From positions 62,001 to 126,000 of the forward strand of contig JABANP010000055.1 in NCBI GenBank assembly GCA_013115135.1: a DNA stretch of 64,000 nucleotides. The letters are read 5' to 3'. Source of the stretch: Perkinsus olseni (taxonomy: Eukaryota > Perkinsozoa > Perkinsida > Perkinsidae). Positions within the stretch are counted from its first letter, which is position 1; each line of letters starts with the position of its first letter. Shown here piece by piece: positions 28,385-39,783 of the stretch. The notes under the pieces are model-generated. The model was not told where the DNA came from, did no database searches, and was given only the letters and a program-made list of their open reading frames with translations. The position numbers were made by a program, and so were the translations under genes.

Positions 28385-30559
28385 TCAACGTTGCTTATCA
28401 CCAAGAAACACCACAACGCAAGTAATGTCATCGACGACTTCTTCCTGACCAAGATACGTTACACCGCCCTCTTCCTATCTGACCTCACATTGCTTTGCCA
28501 TCGTTCAGATGCCTCCTTCACCACGGCTCTGGCGGCCTTCCGGCAACTCTCTTGGTTGTAGTACCTGCTTCTCCGAGTTACTCGCTACTGTAGCAGAGTC
28601 GAAGAAATATCCAATTGCACAAACGGCAAGTTTCGGGAAAATTGTGCGCACACCAAGATCCAACTCATCCTGAAAATGATAACTTCCCGAAGCGTCCGTC
28701 GCGGCCACGACGGGTTGCAGCCAAACGTGGGGTGATGGATGAAGGATCGTACTTAGCCACCATTTGGATGACCTCCTCATTCGGCATGAAATCCCAAACG
28801 CCATCCGAGGCTAGAACCTGCGAAGAGGGAAGTCGTTACCGCAGCTCACAGTACGCTAGAGTGGCGTCTCAGAGTGGCACCGTGCGACTAGCACGGAACC
28901 GGCCATGACGCGTCCGAAACACCGACAGCACCACAGCTCCTGTAGCTCAGTGGTTAGAGCGACGGTCTTATGAGCCGTAGGTCGTGGGTTCGACCCCCGC
29001 CGGGAGTATATCTCAAATAAGATATGCTTTAATTATAGCAATTCGCCTACAACCAACTTATCCTCATTCGATATAGTATGCTTAGATATCTCAGGCTCTG
29101 CAGTCACCCCGATGCTTGCTGCAATCGTGTCTCCAAAAGCTCTTGACATCGCGAGGCCAGGCAGGTCCTGAACACCACCACAAGTCCGGCCCAGACTGTC
29201 CACGTGCTAGGTTTCTCGGCCGACCTGTTTTTTAACCACACTCGGCTCGGCCCCATCGGCATACCGAAAATTCCTGTACGGAATGGTTCGACGCGACCGC
29301 CCATCCTTGTGATCCGTTTCAGCTCATCTGCGCGAATGACCTCACTCAATCCTCCGAGGAATGCCGATCACCAGGGCTATCAGGCTTGTGATCGTTCGAC
29401 AGCGGGATAGCAGTCCAATGACCAACATTAGACCGTCGACCGAGGACTGCCCTCGAGTCCCCAGTGTTGGCACAGTATCTGGCGATTTTGCAGCTCTAGG
29501 ATGTGGCAGGAGCAACGGAGCAGAGCCATGAGACCCGCGTCACATTTTCGAGTCCTTGATGAGCACTGAGACGCAGGAGCTCCCACTCAGTGTGACGTCC
29601 TAACACAAGAAACCGAAGGTCGAGTAGCAGAGCCTACGCGGATTGTTACACGGTGATGAAATTCATCACCGGAGAAACGAGAGCAGAATTACTCTGCGGT
29701 TTACGTTGCTTAAGCCTCGGAGTTGGGCGAGCAAGCCACTATGAACAGAGACAAGGCGGCAGTTCTCACCATATCAGCGCTCAACACAGCCTGGTTGGTC
29801 TTCTTGAACGCTCTATCCAGCGCCTTCCTAGTGCTCGTACTGAGGCACAACATGCGCTACACACTCACCGACAGCAGGGCCTGGCATTCGATCCGGAACG
29901 TCGCAGCCGAGGATCGAACCCGGGACCTACTCCGAGCGGGCCAGCTCTCTCATGAGAGACTGCGGGAGCTGACGACTTATCAATCCGCTGACCTTGTGCC
30001 CGACCACACCATGGCCGTCGGCCACCCCAAAGAACGAGCACTTTTGAGCTCGGTCCTGACATCATAGAGGCAGCCCTAGAGCAGGCCTGGCAGCAGCCGA
30101 AGCTACCTCAGTGGTCCAGTAGGAATCTTGGTTCACCTTCCGAGGATTCACAGGCACCCTTCCCGTCTGACTGAATGCTGCGTAGCCCGAAACCCCACCG
30201 ACTTGGGCTGATGATAACGCTGAGCCTAATCATGGATCCATGAACAGCTCCAAGAAAATCCCTCCGAGGGCTACTCTCACAATCACCAGTTTGATGACTC
30301 GATTCATGAATAGCCGCTAAGCCATCGGCCTCGTACCTGAATCCCCCTTCGCAACGCTCAAGGATTGCCAATTCAGACGGAACTCAGCGTTTTTAGTCGC
30401 CGTGACGTTACCCAATCTTCGGACTGAATTGGCTGAGTCGTCTCCTCGACGCGTGCGGGCCCTCGGGCGGTCTTTCGGGAGCTCTGCCACGCTGTGGCTC
30501 TGAAGAACGGTTGATGCAGATTTCGCCATTAAACTCAGCTGGTGATCCCTCTCTATCAT
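28385..30559 (-). CDS. PP2C-family Ser/Thr protein phosphatase (PPM)
   Basis: Metal-dependent phosphatase. The ATG at 30559 starts a basic leader. Exons then carry the PP2C motifs in order: YAAFSQTGRVPVNPRKVNQD (about 30210); FFGVADGHGVVGHKVSG (metal-binding D-G-H-G, about 30030); KALDRAFKKTNQAVLSADM; DVTLSGSSCVSVLIK; ANTGDSRAVLGRR; PLSNDHKPD; RITRMGGRVEPF; GPSRVWLKN; DLPGLAMSRAFGDTIAASIG; ISNEDKLV joined in phase 0 across intron 28818-29050 to VLASDGVWDFMPNEEVIQMV; AVVKEASERWQSN; VDDITCVVVFLGDKQR, stop 28385-28387. All metal-ligand motifs (DG, DG, DD) are present, so it should be active. Two introns carry tRNA-related sequence: 28818-29050 and one beginning at 29930. Confidence 0.85.
28936..29008 (+). 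tRNA. trnI-UAU: tRNA gene, anticodon UAU (Ile, decodes AUA), antisense in a PP2C intron
   Basis: The 73-nt cloverleaf fits. Acceptor GCTCCTG pairs with CGGGAGT (one G-T at the end, one T-G). D stem is GCTC/GAGC. Anticodon stem ACGGT/GCCGT has loop CTTATGA, giving anticodon TAT. T stem GTGGG/CCCGC has loop TTCGACC, and the discriminator is A. Box A and box B are intact and there is no tRNA intron. It lies entirely inside the 233-nt intron 28818-29050 of the PP2C gene on the opposite strand. Position 37 is G where A is usual next to anticodons ending in U, so the isotype call is probable rather than certain. Confidence 0.8.
29881..29930 (-). repeat. 50-nt intron made of a tRNA-like 3' module (sense)
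   Basis: After FFGVADGHG..RELARSE, the sequence GTAGGTCCCGGGTTCGATCC begins the intron; it ends GAATGCCAG at 29881. AGGTC is a canonical variable loop, and T stem CCGGG/CTCGG pairs 5 of 5 around TTCGATC. The 5' end closely matches the 5671-5716 intron of another gene. The downstream junction is not fully resolved; a 12-nt micro-exon may follow. Confidence 0.6.
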
Positions 30560-31789
30560 ACACTCGAGGAAAGCCTAGCAAGATTGTTTTACTGGACACC
30601 GACAGCGTTGATGCCACGAGCAGACGATTGGAAGGCGGCGGGAATTTCGAAGAAACGAATGACATGCTACACAGCACGAATGGCTTCGACGAGAGGTAGA
30701 CGAACAGTGACAACACAACGGTGAAGTCGACGCTCGAAGCTCTGAGATCCGCGTAGGAGAAGGCGTGTACCAGGGTGGTACGAGATAATAAGGGTAGAAG
30801 CTGGCCTCTCAACTTAGAGATGCGACGCTCTCCTTTGTAGGACTTAGGCTACCGAGAGGGATGGGTGTAGCGATGGCGAGGATGCGCTACTGCTATGAAT
30901 AGTGTTGGTACGGTAGAAATGCGCTGGCCCACCGACCCTATCACCAACCGAAAAGATGATGAACACGACGTCGCCCCTTCACCCGCCTCACCCGCTGCCT
31001 CTGCCGAAACAAGCGGGGCCTTCTCGTGTTGGCCTGACCTTCGTCTACCATCCTTACCACCAACCATGAGGAAACTCAAGAGTAGTTCAGAAAACAGCAG
31101 CGCACAATACCAACACGAGCTGCTGGACTCACCGGACACGCTAGGGTCATCACCAGCGATGCGGCCCTCCCGCGAAGGTTGCCAGAGTGTTTGAGAGCGA
31201 CGTATTGAGAACACAACGCCCGAGTTATGCCGTCCAGAATCCAATCTTTGATCTGCTGTCTTTCCTTGTCAGCAACCATTCAGCGTAGCCTCTCTTCGGA
31301 GCAAGATAGGATCCGCGGAATGTGCTCATCGAGAGGAGACAAACTTCCACTCGACAATTACGCGTGATACACTTCTGAGTCACCAAGATTGACGCGAAAG
31401 CTACCAAACGCGAAGGCCGAGGGATGCTGCACCAGGCGGGCTCAAGCCGCAGCGCGAAGCGTAGCCCAAGTCTATTGGGAAGAGATCTACATAAATCATT
31501 AAATGGGGTAAATCATGAAGTAATCCTAGCCCGGTCTCATGAGAGGACCTCGGTGTCCTTAGAATGACAAGGGTAGCACCAATAAGTAATAATAACGGAT
31601 TTTCGGTTAGTCTTCTCCAGTATCCGGGAGCAACTACGAAGCTTCGAGTGAACATCGGTCAGAGATGACGATGATGCTGTTCTTCTTCCATCTGGCAATG
31701 TAGACGCCAAAAAACGGCAATAGGATGGAAGTGCCGTATAGGGCCCCCCTCAGCGGTGTCTTTAAAGACACAGGAGCACTGGGAGAAGC
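30560..31789. other. Region without a supported gene
   Basis: Both strands have open frames at 30850-31240, each with low-complexity Ser/Ala/Pro composition. They overlap and neither connects to exons, so I do not call either. The 3' flank of the first secreted-family copy begins near 31780. Confidence 0.35.
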
Positions 31790-32596
31790 TTAGACCTCAG
31801 TGAGAGCCACGTGCTCTCCTCCGAGCATGACAAAGAGGACATCATCGCCTGCGAAGGTCACATAAGAGAAATCAATAGGCGTCACATATTTGGTTCGACA
31901 GACAGATCTCACACTCTGATGGAACTCGGCCAAGGTGGTACCTTCACCAGATGGAAGCACATCATAGTACTCGTACGAGTCACCAGTCCGAGGTACAAGG
32001 TGAAAGCGAACGCGACGAGTACGACGTCCTTCACACTTCGCCCTCATGCTCACAAAACCATCGGTGTCTATGTCGTAGCTCAACCAAAATCGCGGATCCA
32101 TACACTCCCTGTAAACGAACCTTCCGGGCTTCCAACTGCGTGTCACCCTCTTGAAAATGATCTCTTCTCCCCGAAAAGTTGCGGAGATAGTGTCGAGATC
32201 TTCGTAGTAGATAATAGACAAGTCGTCGAGTTTGATACCCATCGGAGGGTATTCATCATCGACCTCTGTAATCCCACCCGCCACCATAGACAATTGCGTG
32301 AGCATGTACCAATCACGCAGACTGTGTCTATGCCCCTCGAAGTCTACGGTGAAGGCGTTGGACGAGAGCCTCTTGAGAGGGTATGGGCCGAGACGGAAGG
32401 AACTTGACTTGGCATCAGGGAACCACTCGGTGGGTTCAACAGTAACATTGACGCCGAACGTAACTTCATAGTTCTTTTCACCTCATAAGTAATACTGTAG
32501 TACGCCGTCGTGTGGACGAATACGCCAAAGTGCTGAGCCTCTGCGATAATCGCAAACTGAACGACCATCAACCGAGTCGGGAGGAAAGTTCATCAT
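31790..32596 (-). pseudogene. Secreted family Y, copy A, two frameshifts
   Basis: Compared with the intact copy at 37738-38547, one extra base follows the double ATG (32591-32596), which throws the signal peptide out of frame. One missing base in the TYEVNKNYEV segment (GTGAAAAGAAC instead of GTGAATAAGAAC) breaks it again near 32485. The C-terminal half is open for 171 codons: DEYPPMGIKLDDLSIIYYED, WKPGRFVYRECMDPRFWLSY, EFHQSVRSVCRTKYV, VLFVMLGGEHVALTEV. It is probably a dying gene. Confidence 0.75.
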
Positions 32597-33922
32597 TCAG
32601 GCGAGGCGAGTCTCGTGGAAAGCTAACGAGGATAGGGCTCAAACAGAAGCGCGGCATGAACCAAGATGCGATGAACGCATAAAAAGTGCATCGCCCCGGT
32701 GTCACGTCACCGCGGGACACGCTGCTCGTGGAGCCTCCGCCTGCTGTGATGATCATCAGTCCGCAGTCACCATTGATATGTAGGTTTGAGTAAGAAATTA
32801 CAAAGGTAATCTTGCCCTGTGGTTGCGCGATTTTCAGACCGCTGGCGAGACCTCGAAATTTCCGAATTCAAACGGAAGTGACTTCCAGTCGCGTTATCGA
32901 CGAAGGGGTCAGTGAGCAGTAGTGTGTCGTCCACAGACGGGCATGTCATAAACTGCGATATTGTCCACTGCTAGGCTTTAGGGATTCACCATTAGACTAC
33001 TGACGAGATAAAATTGAGCTTCACTTCTGCAATATTCATCTGCTTATTGAGTTACCCGGACCACACAGCGCCAGGAAACCGGTAGGAACTCAGCATGGCC
33101 AGGTGAGAAAGATTTCGTTGCGCTGCTTAAAAGTAAATCGTACCGTTAACAAAAGTGGAGTAATAGGACTACAAACGCTGACTCAATTCCATCAATCCCG
33201 AAGAGTCATTCAACAATCCATGCCTTCACTCCTTCGCGGTCTCTCAATAAGCGGACCTTTCTCATGCCGTCTGATTGGCATCATACAACTACGGAGTAAC
33301 TTCCGAGTGGGCCGGCAAAGGTCACCATAACATCACAGATTGAGACGGCAATCTACACGTGATGACAGCTTCTATAGTTCATTGGGAAGATGGTTGGAAG
33401 CCATCACCGCTGATGCCGCCTTCCCTTGAATGCTGCGAAGTGATACTCATCACTCACTCTGAGACCCCGCCGAGTTTCAACATGCGCCCCGCCAGAATTA
33501 ACGTGCAAGTTGCTGGGAAACGCAATGGCCGGGACGTGGAGTGCACAGTCGGGCGAAGCCACAACACAGGGCAATGCGCTGATGAATAAGAAGAAAGATT
33601 TACTCTATTCAAGGGGTGGGGTACTTAATAAAAAATCTCAGCTCTGTCGTCTTTTGCGAGAGGGTTGTGATAATGAGCTATGATTTATAACAATAATCTA
33701 TTCGTGAATCGGCCATTCAGACTCAGATAACACGCCAATGGAAATTACATGTTAGGGAAACTACGGGGACCGGAAGACGGCGTCTCCAACACGAGACCGA
33801 TACGATCTCTAATGTTCATGTCACCAAAGCGGACGATAACAGAATAGGACAGAATACAGGAGGTTATGGAGGACGATTCCGGTTGCTAGTTCGTCGATTC
33901 TCCCTCAACACTCATAGAGTGC

Positions 33923-34731
33923 TCATTTCGTCACTAAAGCCACGGCGACATCTCCGAGCCTCACCAAGATGACGCCATCAGCTGCGAAGGTGACACGGGA
34001 AAAATCATTGTCAGAAACGTATCTCAATCTGCAGGTAGTCCTCATCCGCTGACGGAACTCATCTAAGGTTCCTTTTCCAGCCGGCACAACGTCGTAGTGC
34101 TGGTAGTTAGCACTACCGTCGCGATGGACTAGCTTAAAGGTAGCTGGGCTGATACGTTTCTCATCGCAGGCAGCTTTGATATGGACCGAGCTGTCACTGG
34201 AAACTTTATATCTGAGCGTAAGCCTCGGTTTCATGCAATCCTTGTAGACAAATTTGCCCGCCGCTAAACTACGGGACACCCGACAGAACGAAATTGCGTC
34301 GTCTTGGGTGAGTTAACGGTAAGAGTGTCAGGACCTTCGTACTGTAGAACAGTCAAGTCGCCATCAGTCATACCAATAGGAGGGTAATTACCATGGGACT
34401 CAATGACACCACCGTCCACCATAGCTTTCTCCATGGACATATACCAATCGCGAAGGCTGTGTTTATGCCCCTCGAAGTCTACGGTGAAGGCGTTGGACGA
34501 GAGCCTCTTGAGAGGATATGCACCGTACTGGAAAGAACTCGATTTGGCATCAGGAAACCACTGGCTGGGCTCAACAGTAACATTGACGCCGAATGTAACT
34601 TCATAGTTCTTATTCACCTCATAAGTGATGCTGTAGTACGACGCCTTGTGGACGAACATGCCAAAATGCTGGGCCCCTGCGAGAATCGCAACCTGAATGA
34701 CCACCAACCAAGTCGGGAGGAAGTTCATCAT
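33923..34731 (-). pseudogene. Secreted family Y, copy B, one frameshift
   Basis: ATG 34731 opens an intact signal (MMNFLPTWLVVIQVAILAGA) and the conserved AQHFGMFVHKASYYSITYEV, with VDFEGHKHSLRDWYMSMEKA. One base is missing near 34290 relative to the intact copy. The frame closes at 34264, whereas the homologous reading ISFCRVSRSLAAGKFVYKD continues in the next frame to 33923 (EFRQRMRTTCRLRYV; LVRLGDVAVALVTK). Everything else is preserved, so the break is recent or an assembly error. Confidence 0.75.
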
Positions 34732-36854
34732 TCAGAAAAGACGAGTCTCCAGAAGAGCTAACACTGACAAAACTAGAATGTAGAAGATGCAATTGGATTG
34801 GACATCCCCAAGATTCTCCGAACAATAGCGTCACGCGGAGAAAGGCTGCGATGAACGCGGAAAGAGCTCATCTTAGGCGTCACGTCACCGTATGACGCGG
34901 TTGGACAGCTTGTCATCATTGACAGAGAATCTTGTCACGCTCTCGATCTAAGTGACCTCGCGACTGTCCGTACGGGTACAGAATACCTCGCAATCTGACA
35001 GAGCTCATTGCAACTACTGCGACTCGAAATTCGCAAAAATCAAAATCAGATTATCGAATTTTAGATACCGCCCCAACGCCTGATACTGTTGGCTGTGTGC
35101 TCGACAGGTAACCTGTCACAGGTTGTCAATGACAGCTACTTGCCTCTACGCTGGGCACTTAAGCTTACCCGAGCTCGAAGCTATGTGACATCCCCATACT
35201 GCTGTTGGTTTGGGGGATCTGCCCTTTGGATGGCAGAGCCTCTTACCGTAGGCGAGGCCTCGGAGTCGAAACGGAATATCAAGAAGAAGTTTCATAACGC
35301 TGCGTTTTCGCTGGAAGGACTAGCCAGTAAGATTACCGAACCAGGACAAAAGGCTTCCCTCACAAAGTAGACCTGGCCATGACCAAATAAGAAGAATACC
35401 TTTTCATTCAGTAAGAGACTGATTGATTGGAGAACATCTTCCGAGTTGGGCCGTCTGCAGCTCAATCTTTTATCTCCTGTCTCATCGTCAACAGCAGCTT
35501 AGCTCAGCTTCAGCATGGCTTCTCGTCCCACTCGAGTTCGACCGTCCGCGATTCAGCGTTTCATCTACTGTCTCATCGCAATCAGCAGCTCAGCTTCGGC
35601 GTATCTTTCTACCCCAGCAACATAGAGCTATCCGCGGGATACACACTGCTCATGTTCCGTCGCAACTCGACAAGCAGCGCCGTTGCGGGAACTGTAATGA
35701 CAAGTGGCAACGCGTTCCCAACCCTGCCAACCAGGAGAGGACTCCCATAGGGGCCTGCAAACCCTCGCCATCCTCAGCACTAGCCACGGAGTAACACTCA
35801 AAAAGTCCAGCAAACAGCAGCGCACAGCAGTGCTGTGCTGCCAGCATCATCAGCGACGGTCCAATACGAATACATAGGTGTAATCCAAACTTGATCATAA
35901 TTTTCTTGCTTGCCGCTAAGATGGTTGAAGACGGCAAGCACCGCTCAACGCATCCTTCAGGACACCCGCACATCCGCTGTCAGCTCAGCCAGCAGTTAGC
36001 CCCATTTCCTCCCACCGCCGAGCTGACCCGTTCAACTCCGGTGTGAAACACCGAATGGAGTGACCCCAAGTTAAAGTCCCCAACGCGTAACCGGCTCGAA
36101 GTTTCGCCGCTTTGGCGCGTCCCATGGCCACCACCGATGGCTGAGGCTGCCGTTACTGGTTGACTCCATCTATGCGACTGCACCCGGTACACCGGTCGAC
36201 CTCTGCCACAGCAGTCTTGACCTCACAACTTCCATCGGCTATTATAACCCATCCACGTGGTCACCGAATAACTCTTCACTACGAACCCCGTCACACAATG
36301 AGTATGCCACGGTCTCACCGCTTCCACTCCGCGGTACAGTGGAAGTGGTGAAAGTGTGACATACTCCGACGATTACCGGTTGAAGTCTCCACCCGGTAGT
36401 CGTCTGCAGGCTCTGGAGCTTATTCTACCACCGAGAGCCCCTCGGAACTGGTCTGACCTCTCAACCGCTTCGAATACTCGACCGGCGCCTTTTTTTTATG
36501 ACTCTACGCCACTTCGCCCTCGTGACTTCCACTTTGAGGGGACATCTCGCAGCCGTGCATTTAGAGCCCTTTTGGCCGGAAGACTAGATTGTGTTAAGCC
36601 CGAGAGGGGCGCCTGTACTTTCTATCACCAGTGAGAGTGTATAGCCGGGGAGTTGCCTAAGAAAATTGAACACTTCGGACGCGCGAAATCAACGGCGGGC
36701 GCCCCATGGCGCTGAAACGGTCGATGAAATCGTTGATCTATATATCAATAAATTCCGCACTTCAAAATGTATATACCACCCAACTTTTAAATCCAAATGC
36801 TACTTGTGAACCGAAAAAATCTTCGTTTTCCGGATTTGTCTAAGAAAAATGCTA

Positions 36855-36926
36855 GACAGAGCGACGATGGATAGGGAAGGAGATATACTCCATCCGACAG
36901 AGCGACGATGGATAGGGAAGGAAATA
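36855..36926. repeat. Direct repeat of 28 nt, two copies
   Basis: GACAGAGCGACGATGGATAG followed by GGAAGGA and ATA occurs twice, 41 nt apart, in non-coding sequence of the family Y 3' flank. Confidence 0.85.
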
Positions 36927-37737
36927 AAAAGTCTCGGTTTCGTCGCCTTTCGCGAGCGTGTCGTTATGAAAATGATTTATTAGTGAATCAGCCATACATA
37001 TGCACCACACCGTCTGTCTCTAAGGCCCTAAGTATCGATTATCGTAGCTAGCACGGCACAACCGTTCCCGAGTCCTTGTAAGTGAGTAGCCATCTGTCTT
37101 TGCAGCAATTCCCCAATCCGACCTGCTGTGCTCCTCGCCTCCTGCGAGTGACCATCCCGTCCGTCGTATCAACTACTACTATCATCAGAGTACAGCTTTG
37201 GTTATTCTATCGCTGGTCCAGTTGCTCATCCCCCTACTCTACTATATTATCAGTAGAAGGTATCTGCATCAGATCCGGGAGTGTTACGTTATTCAGTCAT
37301 CATGGTTGCCAACAGCAATACGCAGGGGCAGATAACACGCCTCTGGATTACATATTAGGGAAACTACGGGGACCGAAAGACGACGTCTGCAGCACGAAAT
37401 AGTGTTATTAGTCGTGAGATCACTAACGATAGTAGGACTAATCCGCGATTGACGAACAGAATAGGCTGGGAAGAGCCGATAAATGAAAAGGAGCGACTAC
37501 GAGAATAGCTAACTCGTAAAGATCGATCAACGTCAGGTGTATGCGCATAAACAAAGGCGCGCAGAACCTGAACGGCACTGCCAACAACTTTAACAGATAA
37601 GTACGATCTCTCATGCTCATGTCATCAAACTAGACGATAAGAGCATAGACCAGCAAAAAGGAAATAATGGTCCATTTCTAATGGAGGCCGATTTCGGCTG
37701 CTACTTCGGCGATTCCCCCTCAAAACCCATAGGTTGT

Positions 37738-38547
37738 TCATTCCTTCACTAGGACCACGTTGGCCTCTCCGAGCCTCACACGCATGACGTCATCTGTTAC
37801 AAAGGTAACAGGGGAAAAATCAGTACGAAAGACATATCTCGCTCGACAGACAGACCTCATCTGTTGACGGAACTCCTCTAAGGATCCCTCCCCAGCTGGC
37901 TCAACGTCATAGTACTGGTAGCTAGGACTACCATCACGATGGACAAGCGTGAAGGTTACCCGGCGAGTACGATTCCCATCGCAGATAGCTTTGATGCCGA
38001 CTTTTCCGTTAGCAAGAACCTTATAACTGAGCCTGAGACTCGGTTTCATACAGTCCTTGTAGACAAACTTGCCCGCCTTGAAACTGCGTGACACCCTACT
38101 GAACGAAATTCTCTCGTCTTGAAAATCAGTGGAGAGGGTGTCAGGACCATCGTCGTACTGTAGAACAGTCAAGTCGCCATCAGTCATACCAATAGGGGGG
38201 TATTCACCATCGGACACAGTCACACCACCGGCCACCAAAGCTTGCTCCAGAGAAATATACCAATCACGAAGACTGTGTTTATGTCCCTCAAAGTCTACGG
38301 CGAAGGAACTTTCCGTTGACCTCCTCAAAGGGTATGGACCGTACTGAAAGGAACTAGACTTGGCATCAGGAAACCACTCGTTGGGCTCAGCAGTGACATT
38401 GACGCCGAACGTGACTTCATAGTTCTTATTCACCTCATAAGTAATACTGTAGTATGCCGTCTTGTGGATGAACATGCCAAAATGCTGAGCCTCTGCGATA
38501 ATCGCAACCTGAATGACCACCAACCAAGTCGGGAGGAAGCTCATCAT
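37738..38547 (-). CDS. Secreted family Y, copy C, intact (269 aa)
   Basis: Single exon with signal peptide MMSFLPTWLVVIQVAIIAEA. The mature part begins QHFGMFIHKTAYYSITYEVN and contains FGVNVTAEP (N-glycosylation site), VDFEGHKHSLRDWYISLEQA, YPPIGMTDGDLTVLQY, KFVYKDCMKPSLRLSYKV, TLVHRDGSPSYQYYDVEP, EFRQQMRSVCRARYV and a C-terminal VMRVRLGEANVVLVKE. It has three mature cysteines. No known domain is recognised. It is the only undamaged member of three tandem copies on this strand, and a divergent relative may lie at 60181-60876. Probably an extracellular protein. Confidence 0.8.
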   Translation of the reverse strand: MMSFLPTWLVVIQVAIIAEAQHFGMFIHKTAYYSITYEVNKNYEVTFGVNVTAEPNEWFPDAKSSSFQYGPYPLRRSTESSFAVDFEGHKHSLRDWYISLEQALVAGGVTVSDGEYPPIGMTDGDLTVLQYDDGPDTLSTDFQDERISFSRVSRSFKAGKFVYKDCMKPSLRLSYKVLANGKVGIKAICDGNRTRRVTFTLVHRDGSPSYQYYDVEPAGEGSLEEFRQQMRSVCRARYVFRTDFSPVTFVTDDVMRVRLGEANVVLVKE

Positions 38548-39783
38548 TCAGAAAAGACAAGTCCCCGGAATGGCTAACACAGACGGGACTCTCATAGGAA
38601 AGATGCGGACATCTCAAGATTCCCCGTACATGAGCGTTCGATCAACGAAGATGTATGGACACAAATTAGGCTGGTCTTGGGTGTCGCGTCACCACGGGAC
38701 GCCTTCAGCTTAGTTGTCACCTGCGATGGAGCATCATGTCACGGTCTCGATCGCTGAGTGACCTGGGGACTGCTCGAAGGGATGCATCCCTGCATCGATG
38801 CACTATCCTCCGCAATGATAAACGCATACTAACTTAGTATTACTAACAATCTCGATGTGCCAGAACACATGATGGATTGCCAACCGTTTCGCGACCATTA
38901 TCCGGAGCCGATCTTCTAGAGGTTTGGACGAAGTCACATACCGTCCGTGAAGCCGGCCGTGTGGGGACATTCGACACAAAGGCGCAGCAGTGGGACACCA
39001 GTTGCACTGCTGGTGCTAGTATAAAGCCCGGTTTCCGCCTTCGTGTTAGTAGTAACACCCGCACTGGTTGACTCAACAACACCTGGGATGGACATGTAGG
39101 TGAGCTCGTCGCCATCCAAAGGATGAGACGGGCTGGACGTGTCTAGTGCCGTTACCATAGCGAGGTGTTTGGGTTGGATACTCCTGGGCATGCAAGTCCG
39201 TTGTCGCTTGAAGCACGCGCGCACAAAGATCTCGATTCTGCGACCAGGCAGTCCGGGACAGATTCCTCAGCGAGGAGGGACAACCTGTCCCTCTTGGCTG
39301 AGAAATCAGTCGAACCACCCACACCAGAAATATGGTCACGAAATTCTCCCTGCATTCCAATTACCCCCGACGCGAGGCAGGTGGCCCGGGCAACACTGTC
39401 ACACGACAGGGGTGGCAAAAAGGGGACTATCCGTCGGTGACCACAACGGTCAATGCGACCTGTGGTCGGCTGGACTACAGCCCTGGTACTGATCGGATGA
39501 TCACACCTGGCCGGAAGCAGAAATAAATTATCCCTGAACAACCTGCGAACACTTCCTAGACTCAGCAGAGAACAGAAGCGACCCACGACGGGGCCCGATA
39601 GAAATTGGATGTAACTTCCATCCAGTTCATATCGGGCTCCTTCCGCTGCACAAGTATGGGGGAATCTTCCTCCGGAACGACTCAATAATTTACACAACCA
39701 ACCCGGAGACAGCTGGAAACAGTGTTGGTACGTAGTGTGGGGCCTCTCGACTGGGTGGATCACCCCCAACAACTGGCGGTCGA
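38548..39783. other. Region without a supported gene; contains a long imperfect palindrome
   Basis: At 39265-39304 an inverted repeat of about 20 bp per arm (CTCAGCGAGGAGGGACA against TGTCCCTCTTGGCTGAG) makes both strands encode near-identical S-A-R/K-R-D-x-L-S-L-L-A-E-x-S. Open frames at 39150-39770 on both strands are mutual shadows of this symmetry and lack other support. Confidence 0.5.

Larger units (their letters stand above)
33640..37400. repeat. Duplicated 3' flanks of secreted family Y copies
   Basis: TTAGGGAAACTACGGGGACC occurs at about 33750 and 37346 with similar neighbours, and a TTATTAGTGAATCAGCCAT-like segment occurs near 33705 and 36980. At least a kilobase downstream of copies B and C therefore duplicated with the genes. 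Between them, 34840-36640 holds no supported gene; a plus frame near 36170-36350 is open but unconnected. Confidence 0.6.

Noticed and set aside
36150..36360. Open plus frame with L-P-L-L-V-D-S near the start, and a similar P-A-L-V-D-S at 39060
   Set aside because: They resemble retropepsin starts only loosely and connect to no gag-pol motifs.
39152..39772. 206-codon minus ORF and overlapping plus ORFs
   Set aside because: Openness on both strands is explained by the palindrome at 39265-39304 and low stop density; no domain or paralogue.
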